Shown: piece by piece, positions 39,663 through 50,225 of the stretch
How the letters are laid out: every line of letters begins with the position of its first letter
Numbering within the stretch: position 1 is the first letter of the stretch
Assembly (NCBI GenBank): GCA_002179805.1
Contig: NAVB01000684.1
Span: 1-54,270, forward strand
Reading direction: 5' to 3'
DNA length: 54,270 bases
Source: Acanthamoeba lenticulata
Lineage: Eukaryota > Discosea > Longamoebia > Acanthamoebidae
The notes under the pieces: model-generated
Seen by the model: only the letters and a program-made list of their open reading frames with translations
The model's database searches: none
Told to the model about the DNA's origin: nothing
Made by a program: the position numbers and the translations under genes

Positions 39663-41167
39663 TTACCAGACGCGAGCGGGGCTCTTTGCGGTCGGCTGCT
39701 GGCTGCGGCTCTCGCCGCCCGACGGCAGAGTTGGGATGAGGAATACTCGCGCGTCGTCCTCCGTGCACGACGACTCGCCAGCATCGCTCTGCGCGCGTAC
39801 GCCGTAGGGGGTGAATACCGATTGAACCGCGGGTTGTGTCATGTGGGCTCGTTTGTGCTGCTCAGCGGCTGCTGCTTTACCTGCCGTCTCCGCTCCTCGG
39901 CGGCCATCCAGGCCTGCAGCTCTCGCTGGCGGCCGCGGCGCCGGTGGTCCTCCTCGACGTCCCAGCTGCCGGTCCGTCCACTGAGCGGCCAGTGCTCTCC
40001 CATCTGAAAGAACTTGGCCATGAAGACCAGGTACACCAGCGGCGGGTAGCTCGAGTAGTACAGGAAGATGCCCAGTCCGATCACACTTCATCATCATCGC
40101 CACCACGACCGTCGATCAGCCCTCCACCATCGCCAGTACGGAGCTGCAGAACGTTCATCAGCATGAATGGAGGGGAGGGAGGCACCAGTCGCCGGCGTTG
40201 AAAGTGAGAAGGATGAGGACCCAGCCGATCAACTCCAACAGGTTGAGGAAGAGCAGCACCCAGCAGTAGGCGTGGAGGATCTTCACGCCATACCACCAGC
40301 TCTCTACACGCGGTGTAGTGACCGGATCAATTGAAATGATCAGCGAAGCACGCACGCGAGCAGGGAGCGCAGGAGAATACCTTCAGAGTCGCAGAGGCTG
40401 TTGCAGCGGACTGGCGGGTAGAGATGGAGGAGCAGGAGAAGGCCCACGTAAAGCACCACGAAGACGACGGCGCGCACAATCCAGTAGACCGACCCGATGT
40501 CGGTCGTGCCCGTCGTGCTGTAGATGCCCTCATCGAAGGCGAATATCAGCACGGCCTGTGGTTGGTGGTGAAAAGGGGTGTGAGCCAGAGGTTCCCACCA
40601 CGCAAGCAACGAAATGGGGACCACCTGCACGATCGTGTCCAGAACGGAGAGGAAAGCCGAGGAGACAAAGGTCTGCATGAGGATGCGCTTCGTCATTCGG
40701 TCCATCCGCAAGCTGCTGACGATCTGCTCGAACGAGACGTCGTGAAAGATCAGGGTGAAGATGAACGCCGCAACCGCCACTTGGCTGAACATGAGCAGGA
40801 AGCGCATAAGCAGCCTGCAAAAAGGGGCCATTGCACGAAGGTCAGACTGTGCACTCAAACCCCAGCCGAGCGAGTGGAGGTACCAGGCGATTTTCCAAAC
40901 TGGGCTGAGTGAAGGTGGGATCAGCACTTGAATCGCCACCCTCACAATGTTGACGCAGCACGTGAGCCATATGAAGGCGAGCGCCGATGATCGAAAAAGG
41001 CGCACGTTGATGGTTTCTCTCAAAATTGTGATGGCGCTGCGAAGTTTCCACAGCAAGAAGAGGAGGAAAATCACTGGCGGGGTGAGGATGAAAACCGCGT
41101 AGAGCGTGAAATCGCCGTAGAGGCGAATCGACACGCCCAACAGATCGTCGCACGTTACCCCGCCCAT
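39663..41167 (-). CDS. TPRA1-like seven-transmembrane protein
   Basis: Homologue of the TPRA1 (GPR175) / THH1-TOM family of seven-helix membrane proteins. The ATG at 41167 (MGGVTCDDLLGVSI) is followed by helix 1 with VIFLLFLLWKLRSA, very close to TPRA1's LIFLVFLLWKLPAA. Then SSALAFIWLTCCVNIVRVAI, FLLMFSQVAVAAFIFTLIF, TFVSSAFLSVLDTIVQVVPI, the loop FDEGIYSTTGTTDIGSVYWI, VVFVVLYVGLLLLLHLYPP, YCWVLLFLNLLELIGWVLIL and LGIFLYYSSYPPLVYLVFMA. After the last helix the tail is charged (WDVEEDHRRRGRQRELQAWM), and an intron joins it to SDAGESSCTEDDARVFLIP, stop at 39663. Order and spacing match the family. Ligand and pathway are unknown. An in-frame ATG at 41209 would add 14 residues. The gene is divergent from the eIF4E gene 226 bases away. 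Confidence 0.75.
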
Positions 41168-41393
41168 GTGAGCATCCGAAGGTGTGGTTCCGCAGCCTCG
41201 AACCCACAAATGGGGCGATCAATCAGTGACCCTTCTCTCTTCCGTCTTCGTATTACTTGGCTTTTCTGATAACCGATTGGCCTGGGAAATGGTTTCCGTC
41301 GACTCAAAACGAAGAAATCAAACAAAACTTGATCTTTGGCCAGATTGGAGCTGCTTGATACCCAGCATTTTTCATATTTGTTTGTGCACAACA

Positions 41394-42783
41394 TGGAGAA
41401 CGACCATAAGACGACGGCAGAGCCCGTGGAGGCTTCCGGTACTAGCGCTGTTGCGGAGACCGTAAGTAAGGAGGTCAGCGGCACCGAAGGCGAAACCCAG
41501 CGCAATCGACAGGGCAGCGATTCGGGACGACGATCCAGGAGCAACTCCCACAACAAGGCCTGGAAGGTGAAGGCTGGCGAAGGGCCCTCCGGCAAGATCG
41601 ACACCGTGGCCGCGGCTGCCGGGGTCTTGGCAACGCCTTCCTCACCTGTCAGCCAGCAGCACCAACAATCAAAGCACTCCAAGCCCAGATCGCGCAAGGG
41701 CTCTCGAGCAGGTACAGTTCCAAGCTCAAAAAAATGCGCCATTTTTTAATAGTTTCATCTGAATTGCTGCGCACCTCACGATTGCTCTACCGCCCCCTTT
41801 TGTAGGCCAAGCGGAGTCGCCCCGCGAGCACGATGACGGCGCCTCCATCTTGGGCCACCGACTGCAGTCACAGTGGACGTTCTGGTTCTCGCGCAAGGAC
41901 AGGAAGCGTTCCAACTCTATCACCGCGGGTCCCTCCGGAACCGTGGTGATCGACAAGAAGCTCGACAAGAAGGAGCACATGGATAACCTTGTCCAGATTG
42001 GCGCCTGTCGCACCGTCGAGGAGTTCTGGCAGTGCGTTTGCGCCCGTCCTCTCTGTCCTTCTCCTCTTTTCTTCTCTTTGTCAAAGCTAAGGCCTCCCTC
42101 CCGCAGTCACTACGTCTACATCCAGCGGCCCAGCAACCTGCCCAAGGAGAGCAACCTCTACTTCTTCCGGGGCCAGCAGCGCCCCATGTGGGAGGTCCGT
42201 GTGTGCGCTTCCGATTCTCCTATGGAGGGCATGCCCTGACATGACGCCCATCACGCGTCTTTCTTTGGCTGTGCCTCGTCCGCTCTGCAGACATTCCCCA
42301 AGGGCGGCTGCTTCATCATCAAGGTCGACAAGCGCACCGGCGTCCTAGACAAGATGTGGGAGGAGCTGGTGCGTGCGAGCCACACAGCTACTGATCACGC
42401 CCTCTTTCTCTCTCTCTCTCTCTCCCCTCTCCTGTTCTCACACATTCTCCTTCTTGCTCTCTAGTTGTTCGCCGCCATCGGCGAGCTCTTTGAGGACCCC
42501 AATGTGGTGGGGGTCGAGGTGAGCATCAGGAGCAAGGAGGACGGTCTGTCTGTGTGGACCAAGACCAACCAGAAGCACATCCGCCTCAGCATCGGGTTCG
42601 GGCCCTTCTTCTTCTCTCTGCCAAGCACCACACTTGCTGGTACTCACTGCGCTTTTGCGCACCAATAGGGAGAAGCTGAAGCTGCTGTTGGACCTTGATG
42701 ATGTGATGTATAAAAGCAACGCCACCTCCATCAAGGATCGCTCGACGTACAAGAACGCCCAGAAGGTGTTGGTCGCGTCGTAA
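41394..42783 (+). CDS. eIF4E-family cap-binding protein, 4EHP (class II)-like
   Basis: Binds the mRNA 5' cap; class II members usually repress translation. About five exons. The N-terminal 105 residues are disordered (Ser/Glu/Lys). Core: LGHRLQSQWTFWFSRKDRK, then an insert, KKEHMDNLVQIGACRTVEEF with W, HYVYIQRPSNLPKESNLYFF, QRPMWE, GGCFIIKVDKRT, LDKMWEELLFAAIGELFE, VGVEVSIRSKEDGLSVWTKT and LSIGEKLKLLLDL. The second cap-stacking Trp (PMWE, with the Glu) is kept. The first, counted 17 residues before the W of EEFW, is His (codon 41976-41978), where eIF4E has Trp and human 4EHP has Tyr. IQIGA around it matches 4EHP's IKQIGTF. Stop at 42783. Class II assignment is inferred; a weak or altered cap affinity is likely. 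Confidence 0.87.
42406..42426 (+). repeat. Intronic TC microsatellite
   Basis: A CT/TC dinucleotide run in an intron of the eIF4E-family gene. Confidence 0.8.
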
Positions 42784-43307
42784 CGCGATGAATGCATTCA
42801 ACAACCCTGGAAGCGTGAACAAAACGAAAAAAAAAAAATAATAAGTTTATTTCTCATTTGTTTGGTTTTACTTGCTTATTTCAGAACTAACCCATGATAG
42901 TCTTTGCATGATGGAAGAAGGGCAGGACCACACAGCTTTGGTGCTGCCTTTTGCCTTTTTAAATTAAAATAGTTTCTTATTCAATTTTTTGCTTTTTTTT
43001 CTGCTTTACCTGCACATTCCTAACCAACAAAACAGGATTGGCCTTACCATGTTTGGTAGAGAAGACGCACAAATAGGTCAACATCTGCCGGATCAACAGA
43101 CAAGAAAAAGAAAGTCTGTTACCCGGCTGAATTGAACGAGGGGTGCGCGTGCCTTTGAAGAAACAACGACGGACCTGAGAAAGAGGACCTGAAAGGACGG
43201 CTCATGCGCGAGGCGAGACAAGGAGTCTGGGCAGAGCCGACGTTGACCGCTTGTGAGCTTGCTTTTTCATCCGCTCTTTTCTCATTGTAAGCAAGTAAGA
43301 AGAGGCC
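42784..43307. other. AT-rich intergenic region
   Basis: A poly(A) run and T-rich stretches at 42830-43020 fit the 3' end of the eIF4E-family gene. The rest should hold the promoter and leader of the RasGAP gene. No frame is supported. Confidence 0.5.
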
Positions 43308-46300
43308 ATGCAGGCCGACAGTGCATCCCCGCATGGTTCTCCTGTGACCACCCGCGTCTATCCGGACTGGGTGCGCATGTCTTTTCACTTTTTCAAACGG
43401 TTCGTTGGGTTTGACCTGGCGTGTGGTGTTCCAGATTGTGCAGCTGGATAGTACTCTGAACAAGTCGGGAACGCCAGGAGCGAAGATCGACCAGGACCTG
43501 CTTCGTACCCTCCTCATGAAGGTTCTCGTTCCTCTTTGTTGGTGGTGCCGCATGAACCAGTATTTGACCCGCGGCCTCTCTCTCTCTCTCTGCCTCCATG
43601 CACTTCTGCATGTCCCGCGCACGCAGCTGCTGTTGTCGCCGTGGTCGTTGGCGGTGGCTGGTGCGCTGTGCCAGAGCCTCGTATCGTCCAGCCCGGACTA
43701 CGAGTCCGTGTGCAACTCGCTCCTCATCATCTTCCGCCACAACCGACAAGACATGCGCCTCATCGAGTGGGCTCTTCAGCAAGAGATCAGCAGTTGCGGT
43801 ATTACCTTTCATTCCTCAGCTTGCGTTCTGTGGCGATCGCGCTCATTGATCACCTCTTGGCGCTTTTCAGAGGACGGTACGACCGCGTTTCGAGGGATGA
43901 CTGTAGGAGCCAAGCTCGTGAGCATTTATCTACACATCAAGGGCCACTTCTTCCTCAAGGGCGTGCTGCAGCCGCTCATCGCGCAGATGCAGAACTCGGC
44001 TGGAATCGAGGTCCGCCCCTACGATTCCCCTGGAGTCTGACGTCAAGAGCCAACACATTCTCTGTTCTGTACAGGTCGATCCGATGAAGTTGGCAGACAT
44101 GTCCCAGCTGCCTGAAAACCAAAGGCGCCTGACCGAAAGCGTCGAGCAGATGTTTCAGGCAATGGACTCGGCCATCGACCTCTTCCCCTGGTGCCGCTCC
44201 CTGGACCTGATCTTTTGCGCCCCCAAACGCACACAAGCCTATGTTATGTGGTGCTTACTTTTGCGTGGCCTGCGAACGCAAACAGCGCGCTGAAGCGCAT
44301 GTTCCAGAAGGCACGCCAGATTATGGAGGCCAAGTTCCACGAACGAGGCTACCAGTTGACTGGCGGCTTCTTCTTCCTTCGCTTCGTGTGCCCTGCGCTC
44401 GTCTCCCCCGAGCGCGTCGGCCTCGCCTCTGGTGCGCTTCTTGAAGACTTTGTCTAAAGAGAACATGATGTCTCGTACTGACTCTTGCTTGCCATCTAGT
44501 GCTGTCCAACGAGACGAGGCGCTCCTTGATCCTGATCAGCAAGGTGCTGCAAAACGCGGCCAACGACGTACCCTTTGCCGAGAAGGAGCAGTATCTGTTG
44601 TTTATCAACGAGTGGATCCGTAAGTGGCTTCACCCAGCCCTGGGTCGATCGATCATCTCGAGCCATGGGTTGTTGTGGTTGACCTCTTGTGTTATGACGC
44701 TGTATGTGTGTGCATGTCCACACAGTGCAAAACCAGCAGCGCATGCGGCGATTCCTGACACAGCTGTCCGTCGCCCCGGACGAGGCCGATATCCACGCTG
44801 TCGCTCCGGGCACTGTACCCAACTGCCATCAGCTTCCTCCTCTTTTTGCCAGTTGTTCACGCGCCGCCAACCGAACCTGCAGGAGAAGATGGCGACGGAG
44901 GAAGAGCGGAAGATGGCGGTGCGCGTGCTGGTGAAGGGGCTGCTTGTACACAAGGAAGAGATCTCCGCCGCCCTGGTCGGGCACAAGGAGGTACACCAGC
45001 ACCAGAGCCGCATGACCACACGGCCAGCGAGATTGTCAGCCGCCCCTCATTAACCCTTTTGGGCGACACTCGAACGTTGTGCAGCAACTGCTGTTCGCTC
45101 GACTCATTCAAGCGGTCGATCCCACGGATCTGGTCGTCGAAGACGTTACGCTCAGCTTCAGTAAGGTGCTGCGCACGTCGCTGGGCGAGGTGGAGATCAA
45201 GAGGACGGCCGAGGCCTACTTTAGCCGCAAGAACAAGAACAAGAAAGACAAGGACAAGGACAAGGATAAAAGGCGGCTCGACAGCAGGTTCAACCTCAAA
45301 GAGGACGCCAAAGTCGTCGGCCGGGGCCGCTGGCGAAGACACAACCGGCCCGTGTCCGACTTTATACACCACGAAGAGCTCGCCAGCTTCTCCGAGTCGC
45401 TGCGCCAGGCCTCGACGACGGAGGCGACCATCGCGCTCGAGTCGCAGATGAACGTGCTGAAGGAGCAGCTTGCGGCCGAGCGCGAGGTGCGCAACAAGGT
45501 CGAGACGCAACTCCAGATCGCCCGGGCGCAATTGACGCAAGAGAGCGCTAGGCGGGAGGCCTATGAGCGGCTCGCGTCGACCATGCTCGAAAAGCTCAAG
45601 AGCGCGGGTATCACCTTTAGCCTCCCGCCGGCTTCGCCACCCAACCACGCCCAGTCCTCTTCTGCGCCTGCGCCCGCCATGCGGCCCAGCCTCACCACCT
45701 CGGCCCCAACAACGCTGCTCCGGCAGGGCCTCAACGGCAAGCCGGCGCCACAGCTCGTCAAAGCGTCAAACAGCCCGCCGGCGAGCCGAGCCCAAGAGTA
45801 CCCCAAAGTCAGCAGCCCGCGGTCCAGCTCATCGCCATTGTCGTCATCGCCTTCGGGAAGCGGAGTCTCTTCAACAAAGGCGTCGTACTCATCACCGTCA
45901 GCGCCGTCGTCACCTGCACAGCAGTCCTCGCCCTCGTCATCGCGTGTGCGACAGTCGTCCGGCGGCGGGTCGCTCATCGCGTCGGCCTACCAGAACAGCG
46001 GGAGGGCCAGCATGGCGGTGGACGACGTGCAGAGCGGCAAGTCCCTGACCGACCGGCTGGTGGACAAGATGTTTAACCTCGACGTGGGCCTGGAGCTGCG
46101 GCAGACGCGGGACGGCCGCCTGTGCTTCTACGGCTGCGAGTGCGTCGACTGGCTGGTGGAGGAGCTGTGCGTGGGGCGGGACAAGGCCGTCGCCATCGGC
46201 GAGAAGCTCCTCTTGCGAGGCTTCTTCCGCTGCATGGTCTACGAAGATGCCGCCTTCACCGATGACCACACCCTCTTCCAGGCCGTGGCCATCCCGCCCG

Positions 46301-46320
46301 ACCCCAGCACGGACGTCTGA
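43308..46320 (+). CDS. RasGAP with C-terminal coiled coil and DEP domain
   Basis: Stimulates GTP hydrolysis by Ras-type GTPases at the membrane. The ATG 43308 gives MQADSASPHGSPVTTRVYPD. Exons then build an all-helical GAP domain: IIFRHNRQDMRLIEWALQQE, TTAFRGMTVGAKLVSIYLH (FR marks the arginine-finger position), LKGVLQPLIAQM, MEAKFHERGYQLTGGFFFLR and FVCPALVSPERVGL (the FLRF..PA signature), then LSNETRRSLILISKVLQNAA. After a helical region come a Lys/Asp run (KNKKDKDKDKDK), a coiled coil (LKEQLAAEREVRNKVETQLQ) and a long Ser/Pro stretch. A DEP domain ends the protein: SLTDRLVDKMFNLDVGLELR, FYGCECVDWLVEELC, GEKLLLRGFFRCM. Stop at 46320. DEP domains bind membranes or receptors, so this may direct the GAP to a surface. 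About eleven exons; small exon ends near 44250 and 44850 are uncertain. Confidence 0.85.
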
Positions 46321-46416
46321 CCTCCGTCCTGCTGCGCCACGGTTCTCTTGTTGTACAAAATAAACAGAGAAAAAGAGAGAAAAGTAGCTTTTTTGTAATC
46401 ATTTGGAGCCAACAAG

Positions 46417-47042
46417 ATGCAACGGAGGCTGCTCTCTTTTACAGCTGTTGGCAGGCCGGCCGCGCCTATGATGCCGGCTCGCTTTCTCTCCTCCTCCTCC
46501 ACTTCATCCACCCTCAGCTGCAATGCGTCCGCGAGTGCAATTCCTTTCGTTCCCCTGACCTCCTCTTCCCTTTCGCGCCGTACCTCGCTGATTGCTTCAT
46601 CCGAGGCCTTTTCGCAACGTACGTCGGAGAAATTCTCCAATCTATCGTTTGTTTTGGTTCAATTTGGGCTAATGTTGGCGCATTCAGGATTGGCCATGGT
46701 GCCACTTGACCGCACGATCGAGATCGTGCCCACCAACCATACCGTGCTGGACGTAATTCTGCCCAGCCTGCCACTGCCCCTTCCCCTCGACATGCCGCTT
46801 AGTCCGGAGGGCATCAACGGTATGCACACGCTACTTCATCGTGCGTGATTTTGTTCTTTAGATTCATCCTTGGCTCACGTTGTCTATCTACAGCACCGAT
46901 GGAAGCGCTGAAGCGGACGTATCAGCCGTCTACGGTGAAGAGGCACCACAGGCACGGTTTTCTCGTGCGGATGATGAACAAGAACGGCCGTCGCACCATC
47001 GCCCGCAAGAAGGCCAAGGGCCGCCACAAGCTCGGCGTGTAG
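46417..47042 (+). CDS. MRPL34: Mitochondrial ribosomal protein bL34m
   Basis: Large-subunit ribosomal protein. The last exon encodes the whole bL34 domain: ALKRTYQPSTVKRHHRHGFL, VRMMNKNGRRTIARKKAKGR, HKLGV-stop, which matches the bacterial KRT.QPS..KR...HGF..RM..K.GR..L..RR.KGR pattern. The N-terminus from the ATG 46417 (MQRRLLSFTAVGRPAAPMMP) is basic and Ser-rich, a good mitochondrial presequence, followed by a spacer with PLPLPLDMPL. Intron 1 (about 46620-46688) is 69 bases and in frame, so reading through it makes no stop. Intron 2 lies at about 46820-46893 and joins in phase 1 to APMEAL. The protein is longer than bacterial bL34 (about 45 residues) because of the extension. It is tail-to-tail with the ankyrin-LRR gene, 99 bases apart. 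Confidence 0.88.
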
Positions 47043-47141
47043 AGCGATCGCCTCTCTCCCTCCTCCTGTCCTTTGATCCCCATCAGCGCAATAACAACTA
47101 CAAGAAGGCGTCTGGCGCTTTTTCGCTCTTCTCTCGTCTCT

Positions 47142-49724
47142 TTATGGTGCGGTCTCGCAGCTGGACGGCGGAGGAACAACAGGCAACGAAGAGGCTCGGG
47201 AGTGCGACTTGGCCTCCTCTGGCGCCGATTCCGATGCGGGCGTCTGTGTCTGTGTCTGTACCTGCGGAAGGGCCGCGACGAGTTGCACCAGGTCTTGCCA
47301 CTGCTCGAGCGTGAGCGACAAGCTGCCGCCGCCTTCTGTGTCGTTTGTCTTTAGCCATCAGCCAACAACGGAAGCGAGAGTTCGCGTGATCGGTCGTACC
47401 GCCGCTGGTGAGGTGGAGACAGAGGACGCCGTTGCTGGCGGAGCTGGTGGCCACGTTCACCCCGTGGACGCCGCCCGCCTGCTGGGCATCGTCTGGCGGC
47501 TTTGTGCAGTCGGCGGTAGTGTGGTGGCTCGTCGACGTCGACGTGACGGTGCCGTCGTCGGATCGGCTGATGGGGAGCAGCAGGTTCGGCTGCTGTGGTC
47601 GCGGCGCGTCGGACGAGTGCCGCTTCCTTCGGTGCGTGTTGGTGGTGTTGGCTCCCTCCCTCTCCTTGAGCTCGGCCAACTGCCTTTTCAGGCTCTGCAG
47701 AGACGCACAACACGAGAAAGGAGTTGAGCATTCCGGGCGAGCCCGAGAGGCTGATGACTCGAGACACGCACCTCGTTCTTTTCCTGAATGAGCGCGATGG
47801 CTGCGTGGAGCTTCCGCTCCTTCTTGGCCAGCGTTTTTTCGCGATCCACGAGCGCTCGGAGCAATCGTTCCTCGGTCGGCGTCTCCTTCTTGAGCTCCAG
47901 CGTGAGGTCGCCCACGCTGGCCTGCCTGCCCACGTCGCCCAGCATCATGATGGCTTCTCGCACGTGGGGTGCGTTGTTGCAGTTTAGCGCGCGTTCCTTT
48001 CCTCCCCATGCATGAATGAAGAGACCACGTACAAGTGCGTCGTTTGCTTCGCGTCAGCTGCGGTCCGCCGATGGAGGCGTCGCGCAGATGGTGGAGCAGT
48101 GCCGGCACGCCCTCGCGCAGCTTGCGCTTGAGCGTCGACGAGAGCTCCGAGTTGAGGGAGAGCGTCAGCTCCTCGAGCCGCGTCATCTCGCCCATCTCCC
48201 TGTGTCCGCCCCCAATTCACGTTCAGAGTTAGTGACCAGTGATGGCGCCGGCCGCCAAAGCGCGAGGCGCGGCGTACCGGGGCAGGTCGCTGATGCGGTT
48301 GCTGTCGAGTTTGAGGCACCGGAGCGCAGTCAACTGGCGGATATTCGGCGGGATCGACGTGAGGGCGTTGTGGGAGAGGTCCAGCTGCACCAGGTTCGTC
48401 ATGCGGAGCACTTCCGGCGGAATGGCGGTGAGACCGATGCGGGACATGTCCAGCTTGCCCGTCTCCTGCGCCACCTCCAGCGCCTGGCTGATCTGGTAGT
48501 CCTGTAGTTGTGCATGCTGGGGGCTGGGCGCCGTCTCTGCTCATTCCCATACACATGTGGCCTCGTATTAGTATTGTTGAGTACGACACGAGCGGTTGCG
48601 GGCAATGAACGCACGTTTTAGGACTTGGACGATGTTGTCAAACCCAGCCTGCTCGGCCACCTGCAGCGCCGTCCCGGCCTCTCCGGCTATGGAGGGATCT
48701 ACACACAGCGCGAGCAGGGCCTGCACCATCTCCAAGTCGCCTCTGCGCACTGCGAGGTGCAGACAAGTCTCGCCAAACCTGATTTGATAAACAAAATAAA
48801 GAAAAAAATAAATAAATAGACCTACAGACAGGGAGAGGGGAAGGGGAGGGGGGCATCGGCGCACTTGTTGACGATGTTGATGTCGACGTTGAGGCGGCTG
48901 AGGTAGACCACCACCGACATCTTGCCGGCCCGCGCTGCAGCGTGCATGGCCGTCTCCCCGTTTACATTCCGCGCCTCGGGATTGCAGCCGCTGTCTGCAA
49001 GCAGGAAGAGAATGGATCGCGTCATCAAAGCGTGAGCCATGGGAAGGGAGCCCTTTGAAGAACCATATCCCACAGTGCGTGCACGCGTGTGTACCGATGA
49101 TCTTCTTTATCAACATGAAGTAGCTCTCCTGGCCCCAAAGCCGCCCCTTCTGCGGCTCGTTGCGCACGAAATAGTGGAGGACCGTGGAGCCCTCCACGGT
49201 CTTTAGCGTGACGTCGCATTGGTTGGAGGCCAACAGCACCGCCACCAATCGGCAGTCGCCCTTGGAGCACGCCACCTATAGTGTGGTGGACCACAAAAGG
49301 ACGTCAACCATGCGTGCCACTCGCGTATGGGGCTGGCGTACGTGTAGTGGCGTCCACCCGTTGCGGTCTCGAACGTTGACGTCGAGCCTCTTCTGCTCAA
49401 CGAGGTAGCGACACATGTCCGTGTGCCCCTCCTCCACGGCCAGATGCAAAACGCCTACTCGAGCGCGCGTAGCAAGGATTTTTGTTTTAGGAGGGGTGAG
49501 AAGGGAGACAAGAGACAGGGGAAGAGAAGAGGCTTTAGAGTACTCTGTCCGTGTTTATCCACGCCCCGCAAGGCCTCCTCATCGACGCCGCTGTTGAGGA
49601 ACTGCTTGAGGTCCTCGACGTCCCCGTTCTTGGCGAGCATCCAGAGGGGTGCGGCGGCGGATATCCGCCCGGATTTCGACCGAGGCCGGTTCGCGGTTGA
49701 TGACAGCAGCTCGACGAGCGACAT
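47142..49724 (-). CDS. Ankyrin-repeat and leucine-rich-repeat protein
   Basis: Protein-binding scaffold. The ATG 49724 (MSLVELLSSTANRPRSK) is followed by five or six ankyrin repeats over short exons: PLWMLAKNGDVEDLKQFLNS, HLAVEEGHTDMCRYLVEQ, NVRDRNGWTPLH, VACSKGDCRLVAVLLASN, NPEARNVNGETAMHAAARAG and GETCLHLAVRRGDLEMVQAL. Then four LRRs: KLDMSRIGLTAIPPEVL, NLVQLDLSHNALTSIPPNI, ALRCLKLDSNRISDLP and RLEELTLSLNSEL. A coiled coil follows (LVDREKTLAKKERKLHAAIA, SLKRQLAELKER). The tail is Ser/Thr-rich and ends LSLTLEQWQDLVQLVAALPQ then SSCETAP-stop at 47142-47144, in a frame different from the longest open one. No catalytic domain (no Roc, COR or kinase) was found, so the role is unknown. Exon joins near 48000-48200 and 48500-48600 are the least certain. 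Confidence 0.78.
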
Positions 49725-50225
49725 GTCCGCAACCAAACGAGAGGTCTCCTCTTTGTTTTTTTAAACTACAACGTTGAAGTAGAATATCCTCTTGGCGCAA
49801 GAGGACCCGGCAACGCTTTCAGCTTTCTTGTTGTTGTACCAAGTGTTTCGTCTTTGTGCAAGAAAGGGAAGGAAGGTCGGTATCCTGACGACCTATGGAC
49901 TCCACTTCCGAGCGGTCATTTTCGAACTCTGCTGCGTGTGCGCCAAACGGTCTCCGATGTTCGTCTGTGTCGACACAACCCATACACGGCCATCGCAGGC
50001 CGCAAAAGGGAAACGAAACAGAAGGTGGTGAAGGTTGAGAGAGAAAAAGAGGCACTCGACTGACACGCCAAGGAAACACAACTCCAACTGGGGAGGAGAG
50101 AGCTCAAGAGGGGGAAGCGGGAAAGGAGAACGATTTCTCATTCTGGTGAGGAGAAGAAGAGCAAGTCCCAAGGAAACTTGACCAAGAAGAAGAATTGTTG
50201 ATAGATTGAAAAGAGAAACAACAAC
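49725..50225. other. Divergent intergenic region
   Basis: 501 bases between the start codons of the ankyrin-LRR gene (-) and the RhoGAP gene (+). The right part (50030-50225) is A/G-rich with AGAA and CAACAA sequences before the ATG, typical of a leader. No gene is supported. Confidence 0.5.

Noticed and set aside
44857..45648. 263-codon minus-strand frame opposite the RasGAP gene
   Set aside because: It overlaps the coiled-coil and Ser/Pro exon of a clear plus-strand gene and shows no domain. Codon-bias shadow.
47098..48195. 365-codon minus frame as the end of the ankyrin-LRR protein
   Set aside because: Much of it is off-frame. A shorter frame giving LTLEQWQDLVQLVAALP and a stop at 47142 fits the coding composition better and follows the coiled coil by splicing.
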